A stretch of 64,000 bases of DNA from Corynebacterium sp. 74A (GTDB lineage: Bacteria; Actinomycetota; Actinomycetes; Mycobacteriales; Mycobacteriaceae): NCBI RefSeq assembly GCF_008930665.1, contig NZ_PQMG01000006.1:1-64000 (forward strand), written 5' to 3'. The stretch's first letter is position 1. Every line of letters starts with the position of its first letter. Below the pieces are notes generated by a model. That model saw only the letters and a list, made by a program, of their open reading frames with translations. It was not told the origin of the DNA and made no database searches. The translations under genes and the position numbers were made by a program. Positions 26,818-36,200 of the stretch are shown in pieces.

Positions 26818-27000
26818 GCGGCGGCACAGCGGAGTAATTCTACGCTCCCGTAGAGTAGGGGAGCAATGCAGGTCACCCCATAAAGAGGGGCGAAAAACGG
26901 CGGCGGTGTCGGCGCGGCAGATTCCGCTACGCTGGGGGATGACAGGGCTACCTACTCGCGTCACTACTTTCACCGTCGAGCCCCACAGGGAGGGTGTCAC

Positions 27001-28002
27001 ATGAAGAAATTGATGAACGATCCCCATGATTACGTCGCCGAGTCCATCGCCGGATTCGCCGCAGCACACTCCGACCACGTGCAGATGCACACCGAACCGC
27101 TATTTGTGTCCCGCTCCGCCGCCACGCGCAAGGAGGAGGGCAAGGTCGGTCTGATCTCCGGCGGCGGCTCTGGGCATGAGCCGCTCCACGCCGGATTCGT
27201 CGGCACCGGCATGCTGGATGCCGCCGTGCCCGGCGCGGTGTTTACCTCGCCCACCCCGGATCCCATCCAGGCCGCCACCGTGGAAGCCAACCGCGGCGCT
27301 GGGGTGGTCTACCTAGTAAAGAACTACACCGGCGATGTGCTCAATTTCGATACCGCCGCCGAGCTCGCAGAGCTTGATGATATCGAGGTGCGGCAGGTGC
27401 TGATTAATGATGACGTCGCGGTGGAGGATTCGCTCTACACCGCTGGTCGACGCGGTGTGGCCGGCACCCTGCTGGTGGAAAAGATCACCGGCGCCGCAGC
27501 CGAGCGCGGCGATAGCTTGGACGAGGTGGTCGCCATCGCCGAAACCTGCGTGAACCAGGTGCGCTCCATGGGTGTGGCCCTCAGCCCCTGCCACGTACCG
27601 CATGCCGATCAGCCCTCCTTCGAGCTCGCGGAGGGCGATGTGGAACTCGGCGTGGGCATTCATGGCGAGCCCGGCCGCCGTACCACCACCTTCGGCAGCG
27701 CCGATGAACTCAGCGACGCGGTGCTGGATCCGATCCTCGCCGATCTCTCCCTCGCCGCCGGTGAGAAGGTGATTGCACTGGTCAACGGCATGGGTGGCAC
27801 GCCGCTCTCGGAGCTCTATATTGTCTACCGCCGTCTCGCAGAACGCCTTACTGAACAGAACGTCACTATTTCCCGCTCGCTCGTGGGGAACTACGTCACC
27901 AGCCTCGATATGCAGGGCTTTTCCATCTCGCTCATGCGTGTTGATGAGCAGCTGCTGGCGCTCTATGACGCTCCCGCCCACACCCCCGCTTTTACTCACT
28001 AA
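27001..28002 (+). CDS. dhaK: Dihydroxyacetone kinase subunit DhaK
   Basis: 333 residues. The substrate-binding DhaK domain shows SGGGSGHEPLHAGFVG, where a histidine contacts the substrate, and the histidine that covalently binds dihydroxyacetone in GVGIHGEPG. With DhaL and DhaM it phosphorylates dihydroxyacetone to dihydroxyacetone phosphate using PEP. GGGAGG precedes the ATG by about 7 bases. It is first in the dhaKLM operon. No glycerol dehydrogenase or glycerol facilitator gene is adjacent, so the source of dihydroxyacetone is unclear. Confidence 0.96.
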   Translation: MKKLMNDPHDYVAESIAGFAAAHSDHVQMHTEPLFVSRSAATRKEEGKVGLISGGGSGHEPLHAGFVGTGMLDAAVPGAVFTSPTPDPIQAATVEANRGAGVVYLVKNYTGDVLNFDTAAELAELDDIEVRQVLINDDVAVEDSLYTAGRRGVAGTLLVEKITGAAAERGDSLDEVVAIAETCVNQVRSMGVALSPCHVPHADQPSFELAEGDVELGVGIHGEPGRRTTTFGSADELSDAVLDPILADLSLAAGEKVIALVNGMGGTPLSELYIVYRRLAERLTEQNVTISRSLVGNYVTSLDMQGFSISLMRVDEQLLALYDAPAHTPAFTH

Positions 28003-28017
28003 GGAGGCTTGAGAATA

Positions 28018-28653
28018 ATGGCTGAACTCTCTCTCGATTGGGCTCTCGCGTGGATCGACCGCTGCGTGGCCGAGGCCGCCGCTCACCGCGTGGAACTGAC
28101 CGATCTCGACCGCGCCATCGGTGACGCCGATCATGGCGAGAACCTCGACCGTGGCTTCGGCGCGGTATCCGCCACGCTGAAGCAATCCACCCCAGACACT
28201 CCCGCCGCGGTATTCAAGACGGTGGCTGCCACGCTGATCTCGACCGTGGGCGGCGCCTCGGGCCCGCTGCTCGGCACCGCCTTCATGCGCCTGGCCAAGG
28301 TGGCACCGGAGCAGATCGACGCCACCGCCGTCGCCGAGATGTATGAGGCCGCCGTCGCCGGTATCCAGGCCCGCGGCAAGGCCGAGGAAGGGGAGAAGAC
28401 CATGGTGGATGCGTGGGCCCCGGCTGCGGCCGCCGCGCGTGCCGCCGCCACTGAGGGCGCCGATGCCGCCGCAGCACTGCAGGCTGCCGCCGACGCGGCC
28501 GCCGCGGGCGCAGAAGCTACCATCCCCATGAAGGCCACCAAGGGCCGCGCCTCCTATCTGGGAGAGCGCTCCGAGGGGCACAAGGATCCCGGCGCCACCT
28601 CCTCCTCCTACTTCCTCGCTGCGGCCGCCGCAGCCACACAGGAAGGCAAATAG
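28018..28653 (+). CDS. dhaL: Dihydroxyacetone kinase ADP-binding subunit DhaL
   Basis: 211 residues, all-helical. The motif IGDADHGENLDRGF carries the aspartates that bind Mg-ADP, and GGASGPLLGTAFMR follows. DhaL keeps a bound ADP that is phosphorylated by DhaM and passes phosphate to DhaK-bound dihydroxyacetone. AAGGAGG (28001-28007) lies 10 bases before the ATG at 28018; the upstream in-frame TTG is not needed. It follows dhaK within 15 bp and runs directly into dhaM. Confidence 0.96.
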   Translation: MAELSLDWALAWIDRCVAEAAAHRVELTDLDRAIGDADHGENLDRGFGAVSATLKQSTPDTPAAVFKTVAATLISTVGGASGPLLGTAFMRLAKVAPEQIDATAVAEMYEAAVAGIQARGKAEEGEKTMVDAWAPAAAAARAAATEGADAAAALQAAADAAAAGAEATIPMKATKGRASYLGERSEGHKDPGATSSSYFLAAAAAATQEGK

Positions 28654-28656
28654 CTC

Positions 28657-29343
28657 ATGGCCGTCGGTCTCGTCTTTGTCTCACATTCGGCCCAGCTGGC
28701 CGAGGGGCTGCGTGAGCTGGCGCAGCAAATGGCCTCCGAGGTGGATATCCGCGCCGCGGGCGGCACCGCCGAGGGGGGTATTGGTACCTCCTATGATCTC
28801 ATCGAGGCGGCCGTCACCCAGCTTCGCGACGCCGACCGCGAGGTGCTGATCCTCACGGATCTCGGCTCGGCCACCATGACCGTGGAGATGCTGCTCGAGT
28901 TCCATGAGGATGAGCCCATCTGCTTCGTGGATGCGCCCTTGGTGGAGGGCGGTATTGCAGCCGCCGTGGCCGCCCAACAAGGCGTGGATCTACGCGGGGT
29001 GGTGGCAGCGGCCCGCAACGCTATCTATGGCTTCCGTACCCCCACGCAGGAGGACACGGCGGCAGCCGAGCCGGAGGCCGCGGCGGATACCACCGCTGGC
29101 TATAGCCGCACGGCTGTCGTGGCCGACGAGGCTGGGCTGCACGCCCGGCCCGCCGCGTTCATCGCCGAGATGGCCGCCACGGCCGAAGGAGAAATCGCGA
29201 TCAACGACGCCGATGCCGCCTCAGCGCTCATGGTGATGGGACTGGGGATAAGGCAGAGAGAGACAGTCACTATCAGCGGCGAGGCCACGGATTCCGCGGT
29301 GATCGATCGCATCGCTGAGGCCATCGCCGCGGGCCTCGATTAG
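28657..29343 (+). CDS. dhaM: PTS-dependent dihydroxyacetone kinase phosphotransferase DhaM (EIIA-HPr fusion)
   Basis: 228 residues with two domains. Residues 1-125 are the mannose-type EIIA-like domain with the phosphorylatable His10 (VFVSHSAQL) and TDLGSATMTVEM. After a short Ala/Glu-rich linker, residues about 148-228 are an HPr domain with the active histidine in AGLHARPAA. The enzyme I-like third domain of E. coli DhaM is absent. Phosphate would flow from enzyme I to the HPr domain, then to the EIIA domain, then to DhaL. The start is 3 bp after the dhaL stop. Its stop overlaps the convergent TetR gene by 4 bp. Confidence 0.93.
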   Translation: MAVGLVFVSHSAQLAEGLRELAQQMASEVDIRAAGGTAEGGIGTSYDLIEAAVTQLRDADREVLILTDLGSATMTVEMLLEFHEDEPICFVDAPLVEGGIAAAVAAQQGVDLRGVVAAARNAIYGFRTPTQEDTAAAEPEAAADTTAGYSRTAVVADEAGLHARPAAFIAEMAATAEGEIAINDADAASALMVMGLGIRQRETVTISGEATDSAVIDRIAEAIAAGLD

Positions 29344-29921
29344 GCGCGTAAACCCTGGAATACGTAGCTCAACGCCATATCGGCGGCGTCCTCGGGCTCG
29401 CCTTCATAGCAGGCCGCGGTGGTCACGCAGCTGGTGATGATGAGCTCCGCGATCACGCCCGGCTCCAGCGCGGAGCTGAGGCGCTGGGCGGCGCGGGCGG
29501 CGTCGATATGCGTGATGAGTTCCTGGCGTAGCTGCTGCCGCACCTGCCGCAGGGGTGCGCTCAGCTTGTCGGAGCCGCTGGCCGCCACGGCGAGCCGGAG
29601 GCTGCCGCGATCCTCGGCGAGGGCCACAGTGAGTTCCCACACCATGTTCTTGAGAATGTCCAAGCCATCATCCTCGCCCTCCTTGGCGAGGGTGATAATG
29701 CTGGCGCAGGTGTGCTGGGCGCGCTCGGCCACAGCAGCGATGAGCTCGCCCTTGGATGCCACGTGGTGATACACCGCGGACTTGGTGATATTCAGTGCGT
29801 GCGAGATCTGGCTGATGGATGTCTCCGCAATACCGCGTTGGTGAAACTGCTCCTCAGCGGCGCTAATGATATCCGCGCGGCTATTGCCGGGTCGTCCCCT
29901 CCGGCGTGGCTTCTCGCTCAC
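29340..29921 (-). CDS. TetR-family transcriptional regulator
   Basis: 193 residues. An N-terminal helix-turn-helix (about 12-58) carries RADIISAAEEQFHQRGIAETSISQISHALNITKSAVYHHVASK-type features, preceded by a basic PRRRGRPG tail. The C-terminal ligand-binding domain (about 70-193) is unassigned. It converges on dhaM with a 4-bp overlap. It may control the dhaKLM operon, but no operator before dhaK is evident to me, so that is a guess from proximity. Confidence 0.87.
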   Translation of the reverse strand: MSEKPRRRGRPGNSRADIISAAEEQFHQRGIAETSISQISHALNITKSAVYHHVASKGELIAAVAERAQHTCASIITLAKEGEDDGLDILKNMVWELTVALAEDRGSLRLAVAASGSDKLSAPLRQVRQQLRQELITHIDAARAAQRLSSALEPGVIAELIITSCVTTAACYEGEPEDAADMALSYVFQGLRA

Positions 29922-30025
29922 CTGCTCCCTCTCTTTTCCTCGGCTCGCGCTCGGACGCGACCTAAAGCTGAGTGCCTAATAGTACAACACTGGGCCTGAG
30001 AGCAGCAGCGCCCCAGCTAGCGAGG

Positions 30026-30634
30026 TTAGTGCGCCCAGCAGCCGAGGCTCGCCACCACCGCATCTGGGCTACCGAGGCGTGATCCGAGCCCGTATAGCAG
30101 CATGAGGGTGAGCATAAAGAGCAGGCACACCGCCACAGCGAGGCGCTGCACGACCGGCGGCGAGACGGTGGCCAGCCAAGCCCCTAGGCCAGCGCCTACG
30201 GTGTTATAGAGCAGATCATCGATATCGCTATAGCCTAGACGGAAGGCATACTGGGCGAGCTCAATGCCCAAGCTCAGCGCGAGGCTGAGCAGCGTGGCCG
30301 TGCGTAGCGGATGGGGGCGGCCACGCAGCAGCAACACCAGCACAAAGCCGAGCGGGGCGAAAAGCGCCACATTGCCCGCCACGTTGAGAAGCGAGCCCAC
30401 GACGGACTGGGCATTCCAGAAATCATCCAGTGGCAAGAGCTCCACGCCACGATGGCGGTGCGCCTCGCGCCGCCACAGGTGGCCGATAACAAAGACGCTT
30501 TTCAATAAGGTCGCAGCGATGATGGTGAGCAGCTGACAAACCAACGCAGCCCACACGAGCCCAGGGCAGGGGCCACTGGGACGTGCGGGCTGGACGGCCT
30601 GGGCCCCCTGAGTGCTCGATTCATAGACTGTCAT
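30026..30634 (-). CDS. VanZ-like family membrane protein
   Basis: 202 residues with four to five membrane helices. The VanZ-like core is recognisable: NVAGNVALFAPLGFVLVLLL, then SLGIELAQYAFRLGYSDIDDLLYNTVGAGLGAWL. The ATG at 30634 is chosen because AGGAAGG stands six bases upstream; the longer frame lacks a Shine-Dalgarno. VanZ was first described for low-level teicoplanin resistance, but most relatives have no known function. It follows leuS on the same strand by 56 bp and may be cotranscribed with it. Confidence 0.85.
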   Translation of the reverse strand: MTVYESSTQGAQAVQPARPSGPCPGLVWAALVCQLLTIIAATLLKSVFVIGHLWRREAHRHRGVELLPLDDFWNAQSVVGSLLNVAGNVALFAPLGFVLVLLLRGRPHPLRTATLLSLALSLGIELAQYAFRLGYSDIDDLLYNTVGAGLGAWLATVSPPVVQRLAVAVCLLFMLTLMLLYGLGSRLGSPDAVVASLGCWAH

Positions 30635-30690
30635 GGGAGCCTTCCTGGGTGGCCCGTCAGAGGTACACCCAGCGTAGTTCACAGGCGAGG

Positions 30691-33540
30691 TTATTTGACC
30701 ACGAGGTTGATCATCTTGCCCGGGATCACGATCTGCTTCACCACAGTCTTCCCTTCAAGATGCGCAGCCACCTTCTCATCGGCTGTGGCCAACTCCACCA
30801 GCGCCTCGCGATCGGCGTCCACCGGGGCCTGGATACGGCCGCGAACCTTGCCATTGACCTGCACCGGCAGCTCCACGGTATCGTCCTGCAGCCAGGCCTC
30901 ATCCCAAGTGGGGAAGGGCTCATAGGTGATGCTCTCCTCGTGGCCCAGGATGCTCCACAGCTCCTCCGCGATATGCGGGGCGATCGGGGCGAGCATCGAC
31001 ACCGCCGGCTCCACGGCCGCCCGCGGGGTAGCGGTGGAGGAGTAGTGCTTAGTCAGGAAGTTCACGTACTCGATGAGCTTCGCCACCACGGTGTTCATGC
31101 GCAGGTTCTCATAGTCCTCACGCACGCCCGCCACCGTGCGGTGCAGAGCCTTGAGGGTGGCGTCGTCAAGCTCCTGCTCGGAGACGGTGCACTCACCCGT
31201 GGACTCCTCCACCACCAGTCGCCATAGGCGCTGCAGGAAGCGGTGGGCGCCCACCACATCCTTCGTAGCCCAGGGGCGGGACGTATCCAGCGGGCCCATG
31301 GACATCTCGTAGACGCGCAGGGTATCGGCACCGTACTCATCACACATATCGTCCGGGGAGACGGAGTTCTTCAGGGACTTGCCCATCTTGCCGTACTCCT
31401 GCGTCACCTTCTCGCCCTGGTAGAAGAACTCGCCATCCTTCTCCTCTACCTCGGCGGCGGGTACGTACACGCCACGGGAATCGGTGTAGGCATAGGCCTG
31501 AATATAGCCTTGGTTATAGAGGCGGTGATAGGGCTCGCAGGAGCTCACATAGCCGAGATCGAAGAGCACCTTATGCCAGAAGCGGGAATAGAGCAGGTGC
31601 AGCACGGCGTGCTCGACGCCGCCCACATAGAGATCCACGCCGCCGCCCGGGGCGCCCTCGCGGGGGCCAGTCCAGTAGCGCTCGTTCTCAATATTGCAGA
31701 ACTGCTCCTCGTTCTTCGGATCAATATAGCGCAGCTGGTACCAAGAGGAACCGGCCCACTGGGGCATCACATTGGTATCGCGGGTGTAGGTCTGCAGGCC
31801 ATCGCCCAGATCCAACTCCACATTCACCCAGTCGGTGGCCTTCGCCAGCGGCGGGTGCGGGGAGGAATCGGCATCGTCCGGGTCAAAGGACACCGGCTTA
31901 TAGTCCTCCACCTCCGGCAGCTCGATGGGCAGCATCTCCTCCGGCAGGGCGTGGGCCACACCCTGATCGTCATAGACGATGGGGAAAGGCTCGCCCCAGT
32001 AGCGCTGGCGGGCAAAGAGCCAGTCGCGCAGCTTGTACTGGATCTTCTCGCGGCCATAGCCCTTCTGCTCCAGCCAGGCGATAGTGGTGGCGACGGCCTC
32101 TTCCTTGCCTAGGCCGTTGATGTCCAGGCCTTCCTCATTGGCGGAGTTCACCGCGATGCCCGGCTCGGTGAAGGCGGCCGTGGAAATATCGCCACCGGCC
32201 ACCACCTCCCGAATGGGCAGACCGAAGGCTTGGGCGAATTCATAGTCGCGGTCATCGTGTGCCGGAACGGACATGATGGCCCCAGTGCCATAGCCGGTGA
32301 GCACATAATCACCAATAAACACCGGAATCTCTTCACCGGAGACCGGGTTCACGGCCTGCACGCCCACGTACACACCGGTCTTGTCCTTGTTCTCCTGGCG
32401 TTCCAGATCGGACTTGGCGGCAATCGAGGAGCGATAGGCGGCCACGGCCTCTGCAGGGCTGGCGGCACCAAAGGTCCAGCGCTCGTCCACGCCTTCATAG
32501 CTCTCGGGCGCGTGGGTGAGCAATTCGTCCACCAGCTCGTGCTCGGGGGCGAGCACCATATAGCTTGCGCCGAAGAGGGTATCCGGGCGGGTGGTAAACA
32601 CAGTGATGGTGTGGCCGGCGGCGCGGAAGTCCACCTCGGCACCGCGGGAGCGGCCGATCCAGTTCCGCTGCATGGACTTCACCTTCTCCGGCCAATCCAG
32701 CAGATCCAAATCGTCGATCAGGCGATCCGAATAGGCAGTAATGCGCATCATCCACTGCTGTAGATTCTTACGGAACACTGGGAAATTACCCCGTTCCGAG
32801 CGCCCCTCGGCGGTGACCTCCTCATTGGCCAGCACCGTGCCCAAGCCGGGGCACCAATTGACCGTGGAGTTCGAGCGATAGACCAAACGGAACTCGTCGA
32901 TCACCTCGGCCCGCTCGACGTCATTCAACTCCGCAAAGGGGCGGCCATAGCGCTCGGGGGTGGCGATCTCGCCGGACTCGAGCAAAGGAATCAGCTCGTC
33001 GATACGGCGCGCCTTATTGCTCCGCTCATCGAACCAGGAATCGTAGATCGTGAGGAAGATCCACTGGGTCCAGCGGTAGAAGTCCGTGTCCGTGGTAGCG
33101 AAGCTGCGGCGCGTATCGTGCCCCAGGCCGAGTCGGCCGATCTGGCGGGACATGTTCTTAATATTGGCCTCGGTGGTCGTGCGCGGGTGCGTGCCAGTTT
33201 GCACCGCGTACTGCTCGGCCGGCAGGCCGAAGGCGTCATAGCCAAAGGCGTGTAGCACGTTCTTGCCCAGCTTGCGGTGAAAGCGAGCAAACGCATCGGT
33301 GGCGATATAGCCCAGCGGGTGGCCCACATGCACGCCCACGCCCGAGGGGTAGGGGAACATGTCCTGCACGAAGAGCTTGTCCTCAGGAAGATTCTGGCCA
33401 CCCTCCTCGGCCAACTCGCCTACAGGGTTGGGCGCATTGAAGGTGCCGTGATCGGCCCAGTACTTCTGCCACTTGCTTTCAATGTCGGCCGCAAGGCCGG
33501 CACGGTATCGATATGCGGGTACATCGCTCGGGTTAGTCAT
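30691..33540 (-). CDS. leuS: Leucyl-tRNA synthetase
   Basis: 949 residues, a class I synthetase of bacterial LeuRS type. The HIGH-region is [17 protein letters not shown]. The CP1 editing domain contains [19 protein letters not shown] and a [19 protein letters not shown] segment. The KMSKS equivalent reads KMGKS ([11 protein letters not shown]), a variant seen in actinobacterial enzymes. The C-terminal anticodon-binding region ends [10 protein letters not shown]. It charges tRNA-Leu and clears mischarged products. A parS site lies 89-104 bp upstream of its start. Confidence 0.98.
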   Translation of the reverse strand: MTNPSDVPAYRYRAGLAADIESKWQKYWADHGTFNAPNPVGELAEEGGQNLPEDKLFVQDMFPYPSGVGVHVGHPLGYIATDAFARFHRKLGKNVLHAFGYDAFGLPAEQYAVQTGTHPRTTTEANIKNMSRQIGRLGLGHDTRRSFATTDTDFYRWTQWIFLTIYDSWFDERSNKARRIDELIPLLESGEIATPERYGRPFAELNDVERAEVIDEFRLVYRSNSTVNWCPGLGTVLANEEVTAEGRSERGNFPVFRKNLQQWMMRITAYSDRLIDDLDLLDWPEKVKSMQRNWIGRSRGAEVDFRAAGHTITVFTTRPDTLFGASYMVLAPEHELVDELLTHAPESYEGVDERWTFGAASPAEAVAAYRSSIAAKSDLERQENKDKTGVYVGVQAVNPVSGEEIPVFIGDYVLTGYGTGAIMSVPAHDDRDYEFAQAFGLPIREVVAGGDISTAAFTEPGIAVNSANEEGLDINGLGKEEAVATTIAWLEQKGYGREKIQYKLRDWLFARQRYWGEPFPIVYDDQGVAHALPEEMLPIELPEVEDYKPVSFDPDDADSSPHPPLAKATDWVNVELDLGDGLQTYTRDTNVMPQWAGSSWYQLRYIDPKNEEQFCNIENERYWTGPREGAPGGGVDLYVGGVEHAVLHLLYSRFWHKVLFDLGYVSSCEPYHRLYNQGYIQAYAYTDSRGVYVPAAEVEEKDGEFFYQGEKVTQEYGKMGKSLKNSVSPDDMCDEYGADTLRVYEMSMGPLDTSRPWATKDVVGAHRFLQRLWRLVVEESTGECTVSEQELDDATLKALHRTVAGVREDYENLRMNTVVAKLIEYVNFLTKHYSSTATPRAAVEPAVSMLAPIAPHIAEELWSILGHEESITYEPFPTWDEAWLQDDTVELPVQVNGKVRGRIQAPVDADREALVELATADEKVAAHLEGKTVVKQIVIPGKMINLVVK

Positions 33541-33628
33541 GCGTCATAGTGTAGCCGGTGCGTCTCGCCGCTTTCACACAACCATCCACGCCGGGCGTGC
33601 CTGTGGGGATGGGGGAGTGGGCGATGAA

Positions 33629-33644
33629 TGTTTCACGTGAAACA
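33629..33644. other. parS site 1 (intergenic)
   Basis: TGTTTCACGTGAAACA, a perfect match to the ParB-binding palindrome. Between leuS and the convergent-side transporter gene. Confidence 0.93.
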
Positions 33645-33694
33645 TTGCGCCCGAGAATGCCGCGCGTTTATTTACTGACTCCACATACACTAAA

Positions 33695-33730
33695 CCGCCC
33701 AGAACCTGTCCGAATGGACGGTCTGGGCGG
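33695..33730 (-). terminator. Terminator of the DAACS symporter gene
   Basis: CCGCCCAGA (33695-33703) pairs with TCTGGGCGG (33722-33730), with an inner GTCC/GGAC stem. On the minus strand the hairpin is followed by TTTAGTG. It lies 15 bp beyond the symporter stop. Confidence 0.7.
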
Positions 33731-33745
33731 CAGGGGAGTGCGCTA

Positions 33746-34984
33746 TTACGCGTCCTCTAGTTCAGTTTTCCTCTCTGCACCACGACCGCCGGAGAGCTTA
33801 TTGACGATCATGGCGATGGCACCATCGCCGGTGACATTACATGCGGTGCCGAAGGAATCGATGGCGATATAGGCGGCGATCATCAGCGCCACCTGATCAT
33901 CGGTGAAGCCGAGCATGGAGCTCAGCAGGGTGGACGCGGCCATGATGGCGCCACCAGGCACGCCGGGCGCTGCGATCATGGTGATACCCAGCATGAGCAC
34001 GAAGCCGAAGGCAAGTGCGGGACTCACCGGTGTGCCCGCCATGAACATGATGGCAAAGGCGAAGAGCGAGATCTTCATCATCGAGCCCGAGAGGTGGATG
34101 GTGGCGCAGAGCGGCACCACGAAGCCAGCCACATTGGCGGAGACACCATTCTTCTGCGCGCAGGAGTAGGTGACTGGGATGGTGGCAGCCGAGGAGGAGG
34201 TACCCAGCGCGGTGAAATAGGCAGGCAGCATCGTCTTCCACGCACGCACCGGGTTACGGCCGGCGATAGCGCCCGCGATGAGGAATTGCACCAGCAACAA
34301 CACCAAGGTGGCCACGATTGCCAGGATGAGCACGACGGCGAACATCGTCATGGTCTTTTGCATATTGCCGTTCTTGCCCATGGAGAGGAACATGCCGAAA
34401 ATGAAGATGGGCAGCAGCGGAATCACGAACTTACGAATGGTGAGCTGCACAATCTCTTCCACCTCCTTCGCCAGCGTATAGGCGGTATCGGCCTTGACCA
34501 CCGTCATACCGATGCCAAAGATGAAGGCCAAGAGAAGCGCCGTCATGATATTCATCAACGGCGGCATTTCTACCTCGAAGTAGGGGGCGAGGGCGCCGGC
34601 GTCAATGTCCACGGCATCACCCAGCGCCTCGGAGGAGAGCAGCGAGGGATAGAGCCCGCGGCTCAGTCCATAGGCGGCGAACCCGGAGAGCACCGTCGAT
34701 GCATAGGCGATGGCGGTGGTCACGAGGAGCCACTTACCCGCGCCGCGTCCGATGCCCGCGATGGCGGGGGCGATGAGCGCGAAGATGAGAATGGGAATGA
34801 AGAAGCCGAGGAAGTTTCCGAAGAGCCCGTTGAAGGTGACGAAGATGCGTGCCAGCCAATCGGGAAGCACGAGACTCAGAGCGCTACCGAGGACGATCGC
34901 GACGATGATCCACATCAGCAGCGAGCCGAGGAAGCCTCCTTTCTTTTTCTCCGGGGCGGCCATCGTGGCCTGTCCAGTGTTCAT
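33746..34984 (-). CDS. Dicarboxylate/amino acid:cation symporter (DAACS family)
   Basis: 412 residues, mainly membrane-spanning. The DAACS hallmarks are the serine-rich hairpin GTSSSAATIPVTYSCAQ and the TM8 motif NVTGDGAIAMIV. The family couples uptake of glutamate, aspartate, C4-dicarboxylates or serine/threonine to sodium or protons. The SSSAATIP variant and AIDSFGTACNVTGDG resemble Na+-coupled members such as SstT or GltP, but the substrate cannot be fixed. The gene is monocistronic with a terminator. Its 379-bp upstream region has a short perfect inverted repeat. Confidence 0.92.
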   Translation of the reverse strand: MNTGQATMAAPEKKKGGFLGSLLMWIIVAIVLGSALSLVLPDWLARIFVTFNGLFGNFLGFFIPILIFALIAPAIAGIGRGAGKWLLVTTAIAYASTVLSGFAAYGLSRGLYPSLLSSEALGDAVDIDAGALAPYFEVEMPPLMNIMTALLLAFIFGIGMTVVKADTAYTLAKEVEEIVQLTIRKFVIPLLPIFIFGMFLSMGKNGNMQKTMTMFAVVLILAIVATLVLLLVQFLIAGAIAGRNPVRAWKTMLPAYFTALGTSSSAATIPVTYSCAQKNGVSANVAGFVVPLCATIHLSGSMMKISLFAFAIMFMAGTPVSPALAFGFVLMLGITMIAAPGVPGGAIMAASTLLSSMLGFTDDQVALMIAAYIAIDSFGTACNVTGDGAIAMIVNKLSGGRGAERKTELEDA

Positions 34985-35362
34985 GAGAATCCACTTTCTT
35001 TTTCGTAACGTGACGTTATTTCACTAACCTTGCGCACCGACAGAAACCGTTGTGGCGGTTTCTCCGCATCTGAGCTATTCTCGCTGGTCAGAGCGTTGCG
35101 ATTCGGCGCAAGATACCCGCAGGCCGCGCCAGAACGGTGAATAGTCCAGATGCCCAGACACCACGCGTCCACACAATGGAGACGCCTGTGCGTAGGCCTC
35201 AATCTACCGCACCAACGGCGTCCTACCACCCTTGCTCCCCGATCTGCGGCTGAGAGACAGCCGACAACCACCCGCACGGGGAGGGTAGTGCTCCACCCTG
35301 GCAGCGAATGATTGCCGCCGAGCTTTTCGCGCGCCCGCCACCCATGGCTTAGAGTGTCATTC
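34985..35362. other. Gene-free region before the symporter and SdpI-like genes
   Basis: No gene is supported. GAAACCG (35043-35049) and CGGTTTC (35056-35062) form a perfect 7-bp inverted repeat about 60 bp before the symporter start, a possible operator or leader hairpin. A TAGAGT -10 box (35350-35355) lies 7 bases before the SdpI-like ATG. Confidence 0.5.
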
Positions 35363-35821
35363 ATGGCTGTCCTCGGCATCATTTTGCTTATTCTCACCCT
35401 TGCCCTTCTCGTCCTCGGCGCCCTGGCATGGACACAGCACCTGCCCGGCAATGGCGTCATCGGCATCCGCGTACCCGAGGTCCGCACCTCGCGGGAGATG
35501 TGGAACGCCGCCCACAAGGTGGCCGGCCCCGTGTGGCTGGTCGCCGGCCTCGCCATGGGCATCGGCGCCCTGCTGGCCTTTTCCGCCCAGGGGTGGATGT
35601 GGCTGCTTGTTCTCGCCGCTGTCGTAGCCAGTGCCGCGCTGCTGGGCATCGGCGCCGCCCTCGGCGCCAAAACAGTGGCCATTATCGACGCCAACCGCAA
35701 GATTTCCGACGCCGCTGCCGCCCAGGCGGACGCCTCGGGGCCTGCAACTCCGCAGCCCGAGGTGGACGTCGATAAGCTGCGTTCGGCGCTGCGCCGCTCT
35801 CAGAATCAGGACGAGACCTAA
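35363..35821 (+). CDS. SdpI-family membrane protein
   Basis: 152 residues. Three hydrophobic helices (about 1-21, 53-72 and 75-98) flank the SdpI family signature GVIGIRVPEVRTSREMWNAAHKVAG. The C-terminal 50 residues are hydrophilic. SdpI of Bacillus is an immunity protein against the SDP toxin, but most members, including this one with no toxin gene nearby, have no known role. I start at the ATG at 35363, 7 bases after a TAGAGT -10 box (leaderless); the upstream in-frame ATG adds a non-conserved basic stretch. Confidence 0.8.
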   Translation: MAVLGIILLILTLALLVLGALAWTQHLPGNGVIGIRVPEVRTSREMWNAAHKVAGPVWLVAGLAMGIGALLAFSAQGWMWLLVLAAVVASAALLGIGAALGAKTVAIIDANRKISDAAAAQADASGPATPQPEVDVDKLRSALRRSQNQDET

Positions 35822-35833
35822 AGGTCAGCGTCT

Positions 35834-35857
35834 ATAGTTCATTCCTTGGTGTACTAT
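35834..35857 (+). promoter_or_regulatory. Probable operator/promoter of the metal sensor gene
   Basis: ATAGT (35834-35838) and ACTAT (35853-35857) form an inverted repeat with 14 bp between. The right arm overlaps a TACTAT -10 box (35852-35857) that ends 7 bases before the ATG. This fits autorepression by the ArsR-type protein and a leaderless mRNA. Confidence 0.5.
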
Positions 35858-35864
35858 CGGGGGC

Positions 35865-36200
35865 ATGAGCTTCCAAGAAACACATAACGACGCACTCAAG
35901 CGCATCGGCACAGCGCTCGCCAGCGATACTCGGCGAGCGCTTCTTCTTGCCATGATGGATGGCGTCCACTATCCCGCAGAGCTAGCCGAGCGGCTGGGAA
36001 CGGGACGATCCAATGTCTCTAATCACCTCAACTGCCTGAGTGATTGTGGGGTCATTCGCGCCCAGCACGAAGGCCGCAAAGTGCGTTATGAGATCAGCAG
36101 TCCACAATTGCAGCATGCACTCCTCGAGCTCTCGCAGGTGGTACTCACCGTGCACGAGAGCGAGACCTGCCTCGTAGAGACGGGGGCTAGCCATGAGTAG
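35865..36200 (+). CDS. ArsR/SmtB-family metal sensor, CmtR-like
   Basis: 111 residues with a winged helix (YPAELAERLGTGRSNVSNHLNCLSDCGVI). The cysteines fall at residues 57, 61 and 102 (LNCLSDCG and SETCLVE), the same positions as the Cd(II)/Pb(II) ligands of M. tuberculosis CmtR. Metal binding would release it from DNA and induce the downstream ATPase, whose ATG overlaps this gene by 8 bp. The start is probably leaderless. Confidence 0.9.
   Translation: MSFQETHNDALKRIGTALASDTRRALLLAMMDGVHYPAELAERLGTGRSNVSNHLNCLSDCGVIRAQHEGRKVRYEISSPQLQHALLELSQVVLTVHESETCLVETGASHE

Noticed and set aside
27313..28581. 422-codon minus-strand frame
   Set aside because: Antisense to dhaK-dhaL, His/Gly/Leu-rich, no domain.
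34981..35700. 239-codon minus-strand frame upstream of the symporter
   Set aside because: Overlaps the SdpI-like gene antisense and is Arg/Ala/Thr-rich; no recognisable domain.
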